Source of the DNA: Hippophae tibetana
Taxonomy: Eukaryota; Streptophyta; Magnoliopsida; Rosales; Elaeagnaceae
Assembly: GCA_037013495.1 (NCBI GenBank)
Contig: CM072805.1
Location: forward strand, 11,566,601-11,630,600
Direction of reading: 5' to 3'
DNA: 64,000 bases
Shown here: positions 26,756 through 39,000 of the stretch, one piece after another
Position numbering within the stretch: position 1 is the first letter of the stretch
How the letters are laid out: each line of letters opens with the position of its first letter
The notes under the pieces: model-generated
The model's input: only the letters and a program-made list of their open reading frames with translations
What the model was told of the DNA's origin: nothing
Databases searched by the model: none
Program-made: the position numbers and the translations under genes

Positions 26756-28535
26756 CTATCGAATTTTGTCAACCATAGATAGTCTATTTATTTGATAAGA
26801 ATAGAAATTGAGGTGTATATTTACATCTACTATATTTATTTGAATTTGAGTCAAATATGTACCATTCAAATGAACTAATATTAACAATACGGTGTATTCC
26901 ATTTTGTCATATAAGTATGTTAAGGTCGAAACTTCTAAATCCCAATTGTGTAATGTTAAATTCATGATTATGGACTTTTCGCAACCATAAATTGACTTCG
27001 TATCAATCAATGGTTGAAACTTATAAGGGGCATATTTTCATTTGTAATATTTAATTCAATTTTTTAACGTTAGATTTACTTTATCTCAATTGTTTAATGT
27101 TAAAATTATGGCTATCGATTTTTGTCAACCATAGATAGACTATTTATTTGATAAGAATAGAAATTGATGTGTATATTTACATATACTATATTTATTTGAA
27201 TTTGAGTCAAATATGGACCATTGAAATGAACTAATATTAACAATACGGTGTATTCAATTTTGTCATATAAGTATTATAAGGTCGAATCTTCCAAATCCCA
27301 ATTGTGTAATGTTAAATTCATGATTATGGACTTTTCGCAACCATAAATTGACTTCGTATCCATCAATGGTTGAAACTTATAAGGGGCATATTTTCATTTT
27401 TAATATTTAATTCAATTTTTTAACGTTAGATTTACTTTATCTCAATTGTTTAATGTTAAAATTATGGCTATCGAGTTTTGTCCACCATAGAAAGACTATT
27501 TATTTGATAAGAATAGAAATTGATGTGTATATTTACATATACTATATTTATTTGAATTTGAGTCAAATACGGAAAATTCAAATGAACTAATATTAACAAT
27601 ACGGTGTATTCCATTTTGTCATATAAGTATGTTAAGGTCGAATCTTCTAAATCCGAATTGTGTAATGTTAAATTCATGATTATGGACTTTTCTCATCCTT
27701 TAATTGACTTCATATCAATAAATGGTTCAAACTTATAAGTGGCATATTTGCATTTGTAATATTTAATTCAATATTTTAACGTTAGATTTACTTTATCTCA
27801 ATTGTTTAATGTTAAAATTATGGCTATCCATTTTTGTCAACCATAGATAGACTATTTATTTGATAAGAATAGAAATTGATATGTATATTTACATATACTA
27901 TATTTATTTGAATTTGAGTCAAATACGGAAAATTCAAATGAACTAATATTAACAATACGGTGTATTCCATTTTTTCATATAAGTATTATAAGGTCGAATC
28001 TTCCAAATCCCAATTGTGTAATGTTAAATTCATGATTATGGACTTTTCGCAACCATAAATTGACTTCGTATCAATCAATGGTTGAAACTTATAAGGGGCA
28101 TATTTTCATTTTTAATATTTAATTCAATTTTTTAACGTTAGATTTACTTTATCTCAATTGTTTAATGTTAAAATTATGGCTATCGATTTTTGTCAACCAT
28201 AGATAGACTATTTCTTTGATAAGAATAGAAATTGATGTGTATATTTACATATACTATATTTATTTGAATTTGAGTCAAATATGGACCATTGAAATGAACT
28301 AATATTAACAATACGGTGTATTCAATTTTGTCATATAAGTATTATAAGGTCGAATCTTCCAAATCCCAATTGTGTAATGTTAAATTCATGATTATGGACT
28401 TTTCTCATCCTTTAATTGACTTCGTATCAATCAATGGTTGAAACTTATAAGGGGCATATTTTCATTTGTAATATTTAATTCAATTTTTTAACGTTAGATT
28501 TACTTTATCTCAATTGTTTAATGTTAAAATTATGG
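26756..28535 (+). repeat. Partial third unit of the 7-mer series
   Basis: Starts with GATAGTC (26756, private ATCGAATTTTG), TATGGACCATTG (27112) and ATCGAGTTTTGTCC (27468, private CATAGAAAGAC) monomers, as in the two previous units. It then departs. The monomer at about 27824 joins a CGGAAAATTC/CCATTTTTTC front to an AGTATTATAAGG back, and the monomer at 28180 is TATGGACCATTG type with a CATCC tail near 28408. Confidence 0.75.
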
Positions 28536-29206
28536 CTATCGATTTTTGTCCACCATAGATAGACTATTTATTTGATAAGAATAGAAATTGATGTGTATAT
28601 TTACATATACTATATTTATTTGAATTTGAGTCAAATACGGAAAATTCAAATGAACTAATATTAACAATACGGTGTATTCCATTTTGTCATATAAGTATGT
28701 TAAGGTCGAATCTTCTAAATCCGAATTGTGTAATGTTAAATTCATGATTATGGACTTTTCTCATCCTTTAATTGACTTCATATCAATAAATGGTTCAAAC
28801 TTATAAGTGGCATATTTGCATTTGTAATATTTAATTCAATATTTTAACGTTAGATTTACTTTATCTCAATTGTTTAATGTTGAAATTATGGCTATCCATT
28901 TTTGTCAACCATAGATAGACTATTTATTTGATAAGAATAGAAATTGATGTGTATATTTACATATACTATATTTATTTGAATTTGAGTCAAATACGGAAAA
29001 TTCAAATGAACTAATATTAACAATACGGTGTATTCCATTTTTTCATATAAGTATGTTAAGGTCGAATCTTCTAAATCCCAATTGTGTAATGTTAAATTCA
29101 TGATTGTGGACTTTTCTCAACCATAAATTGACTTTATATCAATAAATGGTTGAAACATATAAGGTGTATATTTGCATTTGTATTATTTAATTCAATTTTT
29201 TAACCT
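28536..29206 (+). repeat. Monomers leading into the tandem 5-mer
   Basis: Two monomers that match 16789-17460 at an offset of 11,747 bp (33 monomers less one base) and also 46691-47360. They are a GTCCACC/CGGAAAATTC monomer with a CATCC tail, then a CTATCCAT/CCATTTTTTC monomer ending in the fused AACCTTAGATTTAC. The three-fold recurrence shows a dispersed block of about 2.4 kb or more. Confidence 0.75.
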
Positions 29207-30986
29207 TAGATTTACTTTATCTCAATTGTTTAATGTTAAAATTATGGCTATCGATTTTTGTCAACCATAGATAGACTATTTATTTGATAAGAATAGAAAT
29301 TGAGGTGTATATTTACATATACTATATTTATTTGAATTTGAGTCAAATATGTACCATTCAAATGAACTAATACTAACAATACGGTGTATTCCATTTTGTC
29401 ATATTAGTATGTTAAGGTCGAAGCTTCTAAATCCGAATTGTGTAATGTTAAATTCATGATTATGGACTTTTCTCATCCTTTAATTGACTTCATATCAATA
29501 AATGGTTCAAACTTATAAGTGGCATATTTGCATTTGTAATATTTAATTCAATATTTTAACGTTAGATTTACTTTATCTCAATTGTTTAATGTTAAAATTA
29601 TGGCTATCCATTTTTGTCAACCATAGATAGACTATTTATTTGATAAGAATAGAAATTGATGTGTATATTTACATATACTATATTTATTTGAATTTGAGTC
29701 AAATACGGAAAATTCAAAAGAACTAATATTAACAATACGGTGTATTCCATTTTTTCATATAAGTATGTTAAGGTCGAATCTTCTAAATCCCAATTGTGTA
29801 ATGTTAAATTCATGATTGTGGACTTTTCTCAACCATAAATTGACTTTATATCAATAAATGGTTGAAACATATAAGGTGTATATTTGCATTTGTATTATTT
29901 AATTCAATTTTTTAACCTTAGGTTTAATTTATGTCAATTATTTAATGTTAAAATTATGGCTATCGATTTTTGTCAACCATAGATAGACTATTTATTTGAT
30001 AAGAATATAAATTGATGTATATATTTACATATACTATATTTATTTGAATTTGAGTCAAATATGGACCATTCAAATGAACTAATATTAACAATACGGTGTA
30101 TTCAATTTTGTCATATAAGTATTATAAGGTCGAATCTTCCAAAACCCTATTGTGTAATGTTAAATTCATGATTATGGACTTTTCTCAACCATAAATTTAC
30201 TTTGTATCAATCAATGGTTGAAACTTATAAGGGGCATATTTTCATTTTTAATATTTAATTCAATTTTTTAACGTTAGATTTACTTTATCTCAATTGTTTA
30301 ATGTTAAAATTATGGCTATCGATTTTTGTCAACCATAGATAGACTATTTATTTGATAAGAATAGAAATTGAGGTGTATATTTACATATACTATATTTATT
30401 TGAATTTGAGTCAAATATGTACCATTCAAATGAACTAATACTAACAATACGGTGTATTCCATTTTGTCATATTAGTATGTTAAGGTCGAAGCTTCTAAAT
30501 CCGAATTGTGTAATCTTATATTCATGATTATGGACTTTTCTCATCCTTTAATTGACTTCATATCAATAAATGGTTCAAACTTATAAGTGGCATATTTGCA
30601 TTTGTAATATTTAATTCAATATTTTAACGTTAGATTTACTTTATCTCAATTGTTTAATGTTAAAATTATGGCTATCCATTTTTGTCAACCATAGATAGAC
30701 TATTTATTTGATAAGAATAGAAATTGATGTGTATATTTACATATACTATATTTATTTGAATTTGAGTCAAATATGGAAAATTCAAATGAACTAATATTAA
30801 CAATACGGTGTATTCCATTTTTTCATATAAGTATGTTAAGGTCGAATCTTCTAAATCCCAATTGTGTAATGTTAAATTCATGATTGTGGACTTTTCTCAA
30901 TCATAAATTGACTTTATATCAATAAATGGTTGAAACATATAAGGTGTATATTTGCATTTGTATTATTTAATTCAATTTTTTAACCT
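29207..30986 (+). repeat. 5-monomer higher-order repeat, tandem copy 1
   Basis: 1,780 bp. Markers are the fused junction near 29205, GAAGCTTC, AAAAGAAC near 29717, AATATAAATTG near 30005, CCAAAACCC near 30140 and GTAATCTTATATTC near 30512. All recur exactly 1,780 bp later. Private changes include GATGTATATAT near 30014, AAATTTACTTTG near 30193 and CTCAATCATAAA near 30897. Confidence 0.85.
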
Positions 30987-32766
30987 TAGATTTACTTTAT
31001 CTCAATTGTTTAATGTTAAAATTATGGCTATCGATTTTTGTCAACCATAGATAGACTATTTATTTGATAGGAATAGAAATTGAGGTGTATATTTACATAT
31101 ACTATATTTATTTGAATTTGAGTCAAATTTGTACCATTCAAATGAACTAATACTAACAATACGGTGTATTCCATTTTGTCATATTAGTATGTTAAGGTCG
31201 AAGCTTCTAAATCCGAATTGTGTAATGTTAAATTCATGATTATGGACTTTTCTCATCCTTTAATTGACTTCATATCAATAAATGGTTCAAACTTATAAGT
31301 GGCATATTTGCATTTGTAATATTTAATTCAATATTTTAACGTTAGATTTACTTTATCTCAATTGTTTAATGTTAAAATTATGGCTATCCATTTTTGTCAA
31401 CCATAGATAGACTATTTATTTGATAAGAATAGAAATTGATGTGTATATTTACATATACTATATTTATTTGAATTTGAGTCAAATACGGAAAATTCAAAAG
31501 AACTAATATTAACAATACGGTGTATTCCATTTTTTCATATAAGTATGTTAAGGTCGAATCTTCTAAATCCCAATTGTGTAATGTTAAATTCATGATTGTG
31601 GACTTTTCTCAACCATAAATTGACTTTATATCAATAAATGGTTGAAACATATAAGGTGTATATTTGCATTTGTATTATTTAATTCAATTTTTTAACCTTA
31701 GGTTTAATTTATATCAATTATTTAATGTTAAAATTATGGCTATTGATTTTTGTCAACCATAGATAGACTATTTATTTGATAAGAATATAAATTGATGTGT
31801 ATATTTACATATACTATATTTATTTGAATTTGAGTCAAATATGGACCATTCAAATGAACTAATATTAACAATACGGTGTATTCAATTTTGTCATATAAGT
31901 ATTATAAGGTCGAATCTTCCAAAACCCTATTGTGTAATGTTAAATTCATGATTATGGACTTTTCTCAACCATAAATTGACTTTGTATCAATCAATGGTTG
32001 AAACTTATAAGGGGCATATTTTCATTTTTAATATTTAATTCAATTTTTTAACGTTAGATTTACTTTATCTCAATTGTTTAATGTTAAAATTATGGCTATC
32101 GATTTTTGTCAACCATAGATAGACTATTTATTTGATAAGAATAGAAATTGAGGTGTATATTTACATATACTATATTTATTTGAATTTGAGTCAAATATGT
32201 ACCATTCAAATGAACTAATACTAACAATACGGTGTATTCCATTTTGTCATATTAGTATGTTAAGGTCGAAGCTTCTAAATCCGAATTGTGTAATCTTATA
32301 TTCATGATTATGGACTTTTCTCATCCTTTAATTGACTTCATATCAATAAATGGTTCAAACTTATAAGTGGCATATTTGCATTTGTAATATTTAATTCAAT
32401 ATTTTAACGTTAGATTTACTTTATCTCAATTGTTTAATGTTAAAATTATGGCTATCCATTTTTGTCAACCATAGATAGACTATTTATTTATAAGAATAGA
32501 AATTGATGTGTATATTTACATATACTATATTTATTTGAATTTGAGTCAAATATGGAAAATTCAAATGAACTAATATTAACAATACGGTGTATTCCATTTT
32601 TTCATATAAGTATGTTAAGGTCGAATCTTCTAAATCCCAATTGTGTAATGTTAAATTCATGATTGTGGACTTTTCTCAACCATAAATTGACTTTATATCA
32701 ATAAATGGTTGAAACATATAAGGTGTATATTTGCATTTGTATTATTTAATTCAATTTTTTAACCTT
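30987..32766 (+). repeat. 5-monomer higher-order repeat, tandem copy 2
   Basis: Second tandem copy of 29207-30986, with private changes GATAGGAATAG near 31070, CAAATTTGTACC near 31126, TATTGATTTTTG near 31741 and a one-base loss in TATTTATTTATAAG near 32490. At its end the junction is AACCTTAGGTTTAATTTATG rather than the fused form, so the exchange that made the tandem pair lies at the fused junction near 30986. Confidence 0.85.
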
Positions 32767-33949
32767 AGGTTTAATTTATGTCAATTATTTAATATTAAAA
32801 TTATGGCTATCGATTTTTGTCAACCATAGATAGACTATTTATTTGATAAGAATAGAAATTGATGTGTATATTTACATATACTATATTTATTTGAATTTGA
32901 GTCAAATATGGACCATTCAAATGAACTAATATTAACAATACGGTGTATTCAATTTTGTCATATAAGTATTATAAGGTCGAATCTTCCAAAACCCTATTGT
33001 GTAATGTTAAATTCATGATTATGGACTTTTCTCAACCATAAATTGACTTTGTATCAATCAATGGTTGAAACTTATAAGGGGCATATTTTCATTTTTAATA
33101 TTTAATTCAATTTTTTAATGTTAGATTTACTTTATCTCAATTGTTTAATGTTAAAATTATGGCTATCGATTTTTGTCAACCATAGATAGTCTATTTATTT
33201 GATAAGAATAGAAATTGAGGTGTATATTTACATCTACTATATTTATTTGAATTTGAGTCAAATATGTACCATTCAAATGAACTAATATTAACAATACGGT
33301 GTATTCCATTTTGTCATATAAGTATGTTAAGGTCGAAACTTCTAAATCCCAATTGTGTAATGTTAAATTCATGATTATGGACTTTTCGCAACCATAAATT
33401 GACTTCGTATCAATCAATGGTTGAAACTTATAAGGGGCATATTTTCATTTGTAATATTTAATTCAATTTTTTAACGTTAGATTTACTTTATCTCAATTGT
33501 TTAATGTTAAAATTATGGCTATCGATTTTTGTCAACCATAGATAGACTATTTATTTGATAAGAATAGAAATTGATGTGTATATTTACATATACTATATTT
33601 ATTTGAATTTGAGTCAAATATGTACCATTCAAATGAACTAATACTAACAATACGGTGTATTCCATTTTGTCATATTAGTATGTTAAGGTCGAATCTTCTA
33701 AATCCCAATTGTGTAATGTTAAATTCATGATTGTGGACTTTTCTCAACCATAAATTGACTTAATATCAATAAATGGTTGAAACTTATAAAGGGCATATTT
33801 GAATTTGTAATATTTAATTCAATATTTTAACGTTAGATTTACTTTATCTCAATTATTTAATGTTAAAATTATGGATATCGATTTTTGTCAACCATAGATA
33901 GTCTATTTATTTGATAAGAATAGAAATTGAGGTGTATATTTACATCTAC
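32767..33949 (+). repeat. Monomers between the 5-mer pair and the 10-monomer block
   Basis: About three and a third monomers: a CCAAAACCC/CTTTGTATC type with private TTTAATATTAAAA near 32790 and TTAATGTTAG near 33116, a GATAGTC type at 33163, an ACTAATACT type at 33519, and the front of a chimeric EcoRV-type monomer at 33875. Confidence 0.8.
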
Positions 33950-34230
33950 TATATTTATTTGAATTTGAGTCAAATATGTACCATTCAAATGAACTAATAC
34001 TAACAATACGGTGTATTCCATTTTGTCATATTAGTATGTTAAGGTCGAATCTTCTAAATCCCAATTGTGTAATGTTAAATTCATGATTGTGGACTTTTCT
34101 CAACCATAAATTGACTTTATATCAATAAATGGTTGAAACTTATAAAGGGCATATTTGAATTTGTAATATTTAATTCAATATTTTAACGTTAGATTTACTT
34201 TATCTCAATTATTTAATGTTAAAATTATGG
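33875..34230 (+). repeat. Chimeric monomer at a block junction
   Basis: The front has EcoRV-subtype markers (GGATATCGAT, GATAGTC, GAGGTG, CATCTA). The back has ACTAATACT-subtype markers (ACTAATACT, GTCATATTAG, GTCGAATC, GATTGTGG, AAAGGGCATATTTGAA). The switch lies between about 33947 and 33998. From that switch rightward the sequence follows the series that starts near 38588, so this is the left junction of the block copied at 4,628 bp offset. Confidence 0.7.
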
Positions 34231-37200
34231 ATATCGATTTTTGTCAACCATAGATAGTCTATTTATTTGATAAGAATAGAAATTGAGGTGTATATTTACA
34301 TCTACTATATTTATTTGAATTTGAGTCAAATATGTACCATTCAAATGAACTAATATTAACAATACGGTGTATTCCATTTTGTCATATAAGTATGTTAAGG
34401 TCGAAACTTCTAAATCCCAATTGTGTAATGTTAAATTCATGATTATGGACTTTTCGCAACCATAAATTGACTTCGTATCAATCAATGGTTGAAACTTATA
34501 AGGGGCATATTTTCATTTGTAATATTTAATTCAATTTTTTAACATTAGATTTACTTTATCTCAATTGTTTAATGTTAAAATTATGGCTATCGATTTTTGT
34601 CAACCATAGATAGACTATTTATTTGATAAGAATAGAAATTGATGTGTATATTTACATATACTATATTTATTTGAATTTGAGTCAAATATGGACCATTGAA
34701 ATGAACTAATATTAACAATACGGTGTATTCAATTTTGTCATATAAGTATTATAAGGTCGAATCTTCCAAATCCCAATTGTGTAATGTTAAATTCATGATT
34801 ATGGACTTTTCGCAACCATAAATTGACTTCGTATCAATCAATGGTTGAAACTTATAAGGGGCATATTTTCATTTTTAATATTTAATTCAATTTTTTAACG
34901 TTAGATTTACTTTATCTCAATTGTTTAATGTTAAAATTATGGCTATCGAGTTTTGTCCACCATAGATAGACTATTTATTTGATAAGAATAGAAATTGATG
35001 TGTATATTTACATATACTATATTTATTTGAATTTGAGTCAAATACGGAAAATTCAAATGAACTAATATTAACAATACGGTGTATTCGATTTTGTCATATA
35101 AGTATGTTAAGGTCGAATCTTCTAAATCCGAATTGTGTAATGTTAAATTCATGATTATGGACTTTTCTCATCCTTTAATTGACTTCATATCAATAAATGG
35201 TTCAAACTTATAAGTGGCATATTTGCATTTGTAATATTTAATTCAATATTTTAACGTTAGATTTACTTTATCTCAATTGTTTAATGTTAAAATTATGGCT
35301 ATCCATTTTTGTCAACCATAGATAGACTATTTATTTGATAAGAATAGAAATTGATGTGTATATTTACATATACTATATTTATTTGAATTTGAGTCAAATA
35401 CGGAAAATTCAAATGAACTAATATTAACAATACGGTGTATTCCATTTTTTCATATAAGTATTATAAGGTCGAATCTTCCAAATCCCAATTGTGTAATGTT
35501 AAATTCATGATTATGGACTTTTCGCAACCATAAATTGACTTCGTATCAATCAATGGTTGAAACTTATAAGGGGCATATTTTCATTTTTAATATTTAATTC
35601 AATTTTTTACCGTTAGATTTACTTTATCTCAATTGTTTAATGTTAAAATTATGGCTATCGATTTTTGTCAACCATAGATAGGCTATTTATTTGATAAGAA
35701 TAGAAATTGAGGTGTATATTTACATATACTATATTTATTTGAATTTGAGTCAAATATGTACCATTCAAATGAACTAATACTAACAATACGGTGTATTCCA
35801 TTTTGTCATATTAGTATGTTAAGGTCGAAGCTTCTAAATCCGAATTGTGTAATGTTAAATTCATGATTATGGACTTTTCTCATCCTTTAATTGACTTCAT
35901 ATCAATAAATGGTTCAAACTTATAAGTGGCATATTTGCATTTGTAATATTTAATTCAATATTTTAACGTTAGATTTATTTTATCTCAATTGTTTAATGTT
36001 AAAATTATGGCTATCCATTTTTGTCAACCATAGATAGACTATTTATTTGATAAGAATAGAAATTGATGTGTATATTTACATATACTATATTTATTTGAAT
36101 TTGAGTCAAATATGGAAAATTCAAATGAACTAATATTAACAATACGGTGTATTCCATTTTTTCATATAAGTATGTTAAGGTCGAATCTTCTAAATCCCAA
36201 TTGTGTAATGTTAAATTCATGATTGTGGACTTTTCTCAACCATAAATTGACTTTATATCAATAAATGGTTGAAACATATAAGGTGTATATTTGCATTTGT
36301 ATTATTTAATTCAATTTTTTAACCTTAGGTTTAATTTATCTCAATTATTTAATGTTAAAATTATGGCTATCGATTTTTGTCAACCATAGATAGACTATTT
36401 ATTTGATAAGAATAGAAATTGATGTGTATATTTACATATACTATATTTATTTGAATTTGAGTCAAATATGGACCATTCAAATGAACTAATATTAACAATA
36501 CGGTGTATTCAATTTTGTCATATAAGTATTATAAGGTCGAATCTTCCAAATCCCTATTGTGTAATGTTAAATTCATGATTATGGACTTTTCTCAACCATA
36601 AATTGACTTCGTATCAATCAATGGTTGAAACTTATAAGGGGCATATTTTCATTTGTAATATTTAATTCAATTTTTTAACGTTAGATTTACTTTATCTCAA
36701 TTGTTTAATGTTAAAATTATGGCTATCGATTTTTGTCAACCATAGATAGACTATTTATTTGATAAGAATAGAAATTGATGTGTATATTTACATATACTAT
36801 ATTTATTTGAATTTGAGTCAAATACGGAAAATTCAAATGAACTAATATTAACAATACGGTGTATTCCATTTTGTCATATAAGTATGTTAAGGTCGAATCT
36901 TCTAAATCCGAATTGTGTAATGTTAAATTCATGATTATGGACTTTTCTCATCCTTTAATTGACTTCATATCAATAAATGGTTCAAACTTATAAGTGGCAT
37001 ATTTGCATTTGTAATATTTAATTCAATATTTTAACGTTAGATTTACTTTATCTCAATTGTTTAATGTTAAAATTATGGCTATCCATTTTTGTCAACCATA
37101 GATAGACTATTTATTTGATAAGAATAGAAATTGATGTGTATATTTCCATATACTATATTTATTTGAATTTGAGTCAAATATGTACCATTCAAATGAACTA

Positions 37201-37577
37201 ATACTAACAATACGGTGTATTCCATTTTGTCATATTAGTATGTTAAGGTCGAATCTTCTAAATCCCAATTGTGTAATGTTAAATTCATGATTGTGGACTT
37301 TTCTCAACCATAAATTGACTTTATATCAATAAATGGTTGAAACTTATAAAGGGCATATTTGAATTTGTAATATTTAATTCAATATTTTAACGTTAGATTT
37401 ACTTTATCTCAATTATTTAATGTTAAAATTATGGATATCGATTTTTGTCAACCATAGATAGTCTATTTATTTGATAAGAATACAAATTGAGGTGTATATT
37501 TACATCTACTATATTTATTTGAATTTGAGTCAAATATGTACCATTCAAATGAACTAATATTAACAATACGGTGTATT
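33950..37577 (+). repeat. 10-monomer block, copy 1 (offset 4,628 bp)
   Basis: About ten monomers in the same order as 38590-42205, offset exactly 13 monomers. Shared rare markers are ATCGAGTTTTGTCC (34943 and 39571), TTTTTTACCG (near 35605 and 40233), TATTTCCATATAC (near 37143 and 41771) and AATACAAATTG (near 37481 and 42109). Private changes include GTATTCGATTTTG near 35086, GATAGGCTATT near 35679 and AGATTTATTTTATC near 35974. The match ends at 37577, where the divergent monomer starts. Confidence 0.8.
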
Positions 37578-39000
37578 CAATTTTGTAATATTAGTATGTT
37601 AAGGTCGAATCTTCTAAATCCCAATTCTGTAATATTAAATTCATGATTATGGAATTTTCTCAACCATATATTGACTTCATATCAATCAATGGTTGAAACT
37701 TATAAGGGGCATATTTGCATTTGTAATATTTAATTCAATTTTTTAACCTTAGGTTTTATTTATCTCAATTATTTAATGTTAAAATTATGGCTATCGATTT
37801 TTGTCAACCATAGATAGACTATTTATTTGATAAGAATAGAAATTGATGTGTATATTTACATATACTATATTTATTTGAATTTGAGTCAAATATGGACCAT
37901 TCAAATGAACTAATATTAACAATACGGTGTATTCAATTTTGTCATATAAGTATTATAAGGTCGAATCTTCCAAATCCCTATTGTGTAATGTTAAATTCAT
38001 GATTATGGACTTTTCTCAACCATAAATTGACTTCGTATCAATCAATGGTTGAAACTTATAAGGGGCATATTTTCATTTGTAATATTTAATTCAATTTTTT
38101 AACGTTAGATTTACTTTATCTCAATTGTTTAATGTTAAAATTATGGCTATCGATTTTTGTCAACCATAGATAGACTATTTATTTGATAAGAATAGAAATT
38201 GATGTGTATATTTACATATACTATATTTATTTGAATTTGAGTCAAATACGGAAAATTCAAATGAACTAATATTAACAATACGGTGTATTCCATTTTGTCA
38301 TATAAGTATGTTAAGGTCGAATCTTCTAAATCCGAATTGTGTAATGTTAAATTCATGATTATGGACTTTTCTCATCCTTTAATTGACTTCATATCAATAA
38401 ATGGTTCAAACTTATAAGTGGCATATTTGCATTTGTAATATTTAATTCAATATTTTAACGTTAGATTTACTTTATCTCAATTGTTTAATGTTAAAATTAT
38501 GGCTATCCATTCTTGTCAACCATAGATAGACTATTTATTTGATAAGAATAGAAATTGATGTGTATATTTCCATATACTATATTTATTTGAATTTGAGTCA
38601 AATATGTACCATTCAAATGAACTAATACTAACAATACGGTGTATTCCATTTTGTCATATTAGTATGTTAAGGTCGAATCTTCTAAATCCCAATTGTGTAA
38701 TGTTAAATTCATGATTGTGGACTTTTCTCAACCATAAATTGACTTTATATCAATAAATGGTTGAAACTTATAAAGGGCATATTTGAATTTGTAATATTTA
38801 ATTCAATATTTTAACGTTAGATTTACTTTATCTCAATTATTTAATGTTAAAATTATGGATATCGATTTTTGTCAACCATAGATAGTCTATTTATTTGATA
38901 AGAATAGAAATTGAGGTGTATATTTACATCTACTATATTTATTTGAATTTGAGTCAAATATGTACCATTCAAATGAACTAATATTAACAATACGGTGTAT
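36367..39000 (+). repeat. 4-monomer repeat x2 within the block
   Basis: Monomers at 36367, 36723, 37079 and 37435 have the same subtype order as those at 37791, 38147, 38503 and 38859, a 1,424-bp offset. The order is GGACCATTC with CCCTATTG, CGGAAAATTC with CATCC tail, CTATCCAT with TATTTCCATATAC, and EcoRV type. The fourth monomer of the first group has a strongly changed second half (37577-37790). Confidence 0.7.
37577..37790 (+). repeat. Divergent half-monomer
   Basis: The rear of the monomer anchored at about 37435 carries a dense set of private changes. These are TTTGTAATATTAG, AATTCTGTAATATTAAA, GGAATTTTCTC, CCATATATTGAC with CTTCATATCAATCAATGG, and TTAGGTTTTATTTATC. It combines tail features of two subtypes and has no close match elsewhere in the window. 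The front of the same monomer (AATACAAATTG) matches 42065 closely, so a junction lies near 37550-37577. Confidence 0.75.
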
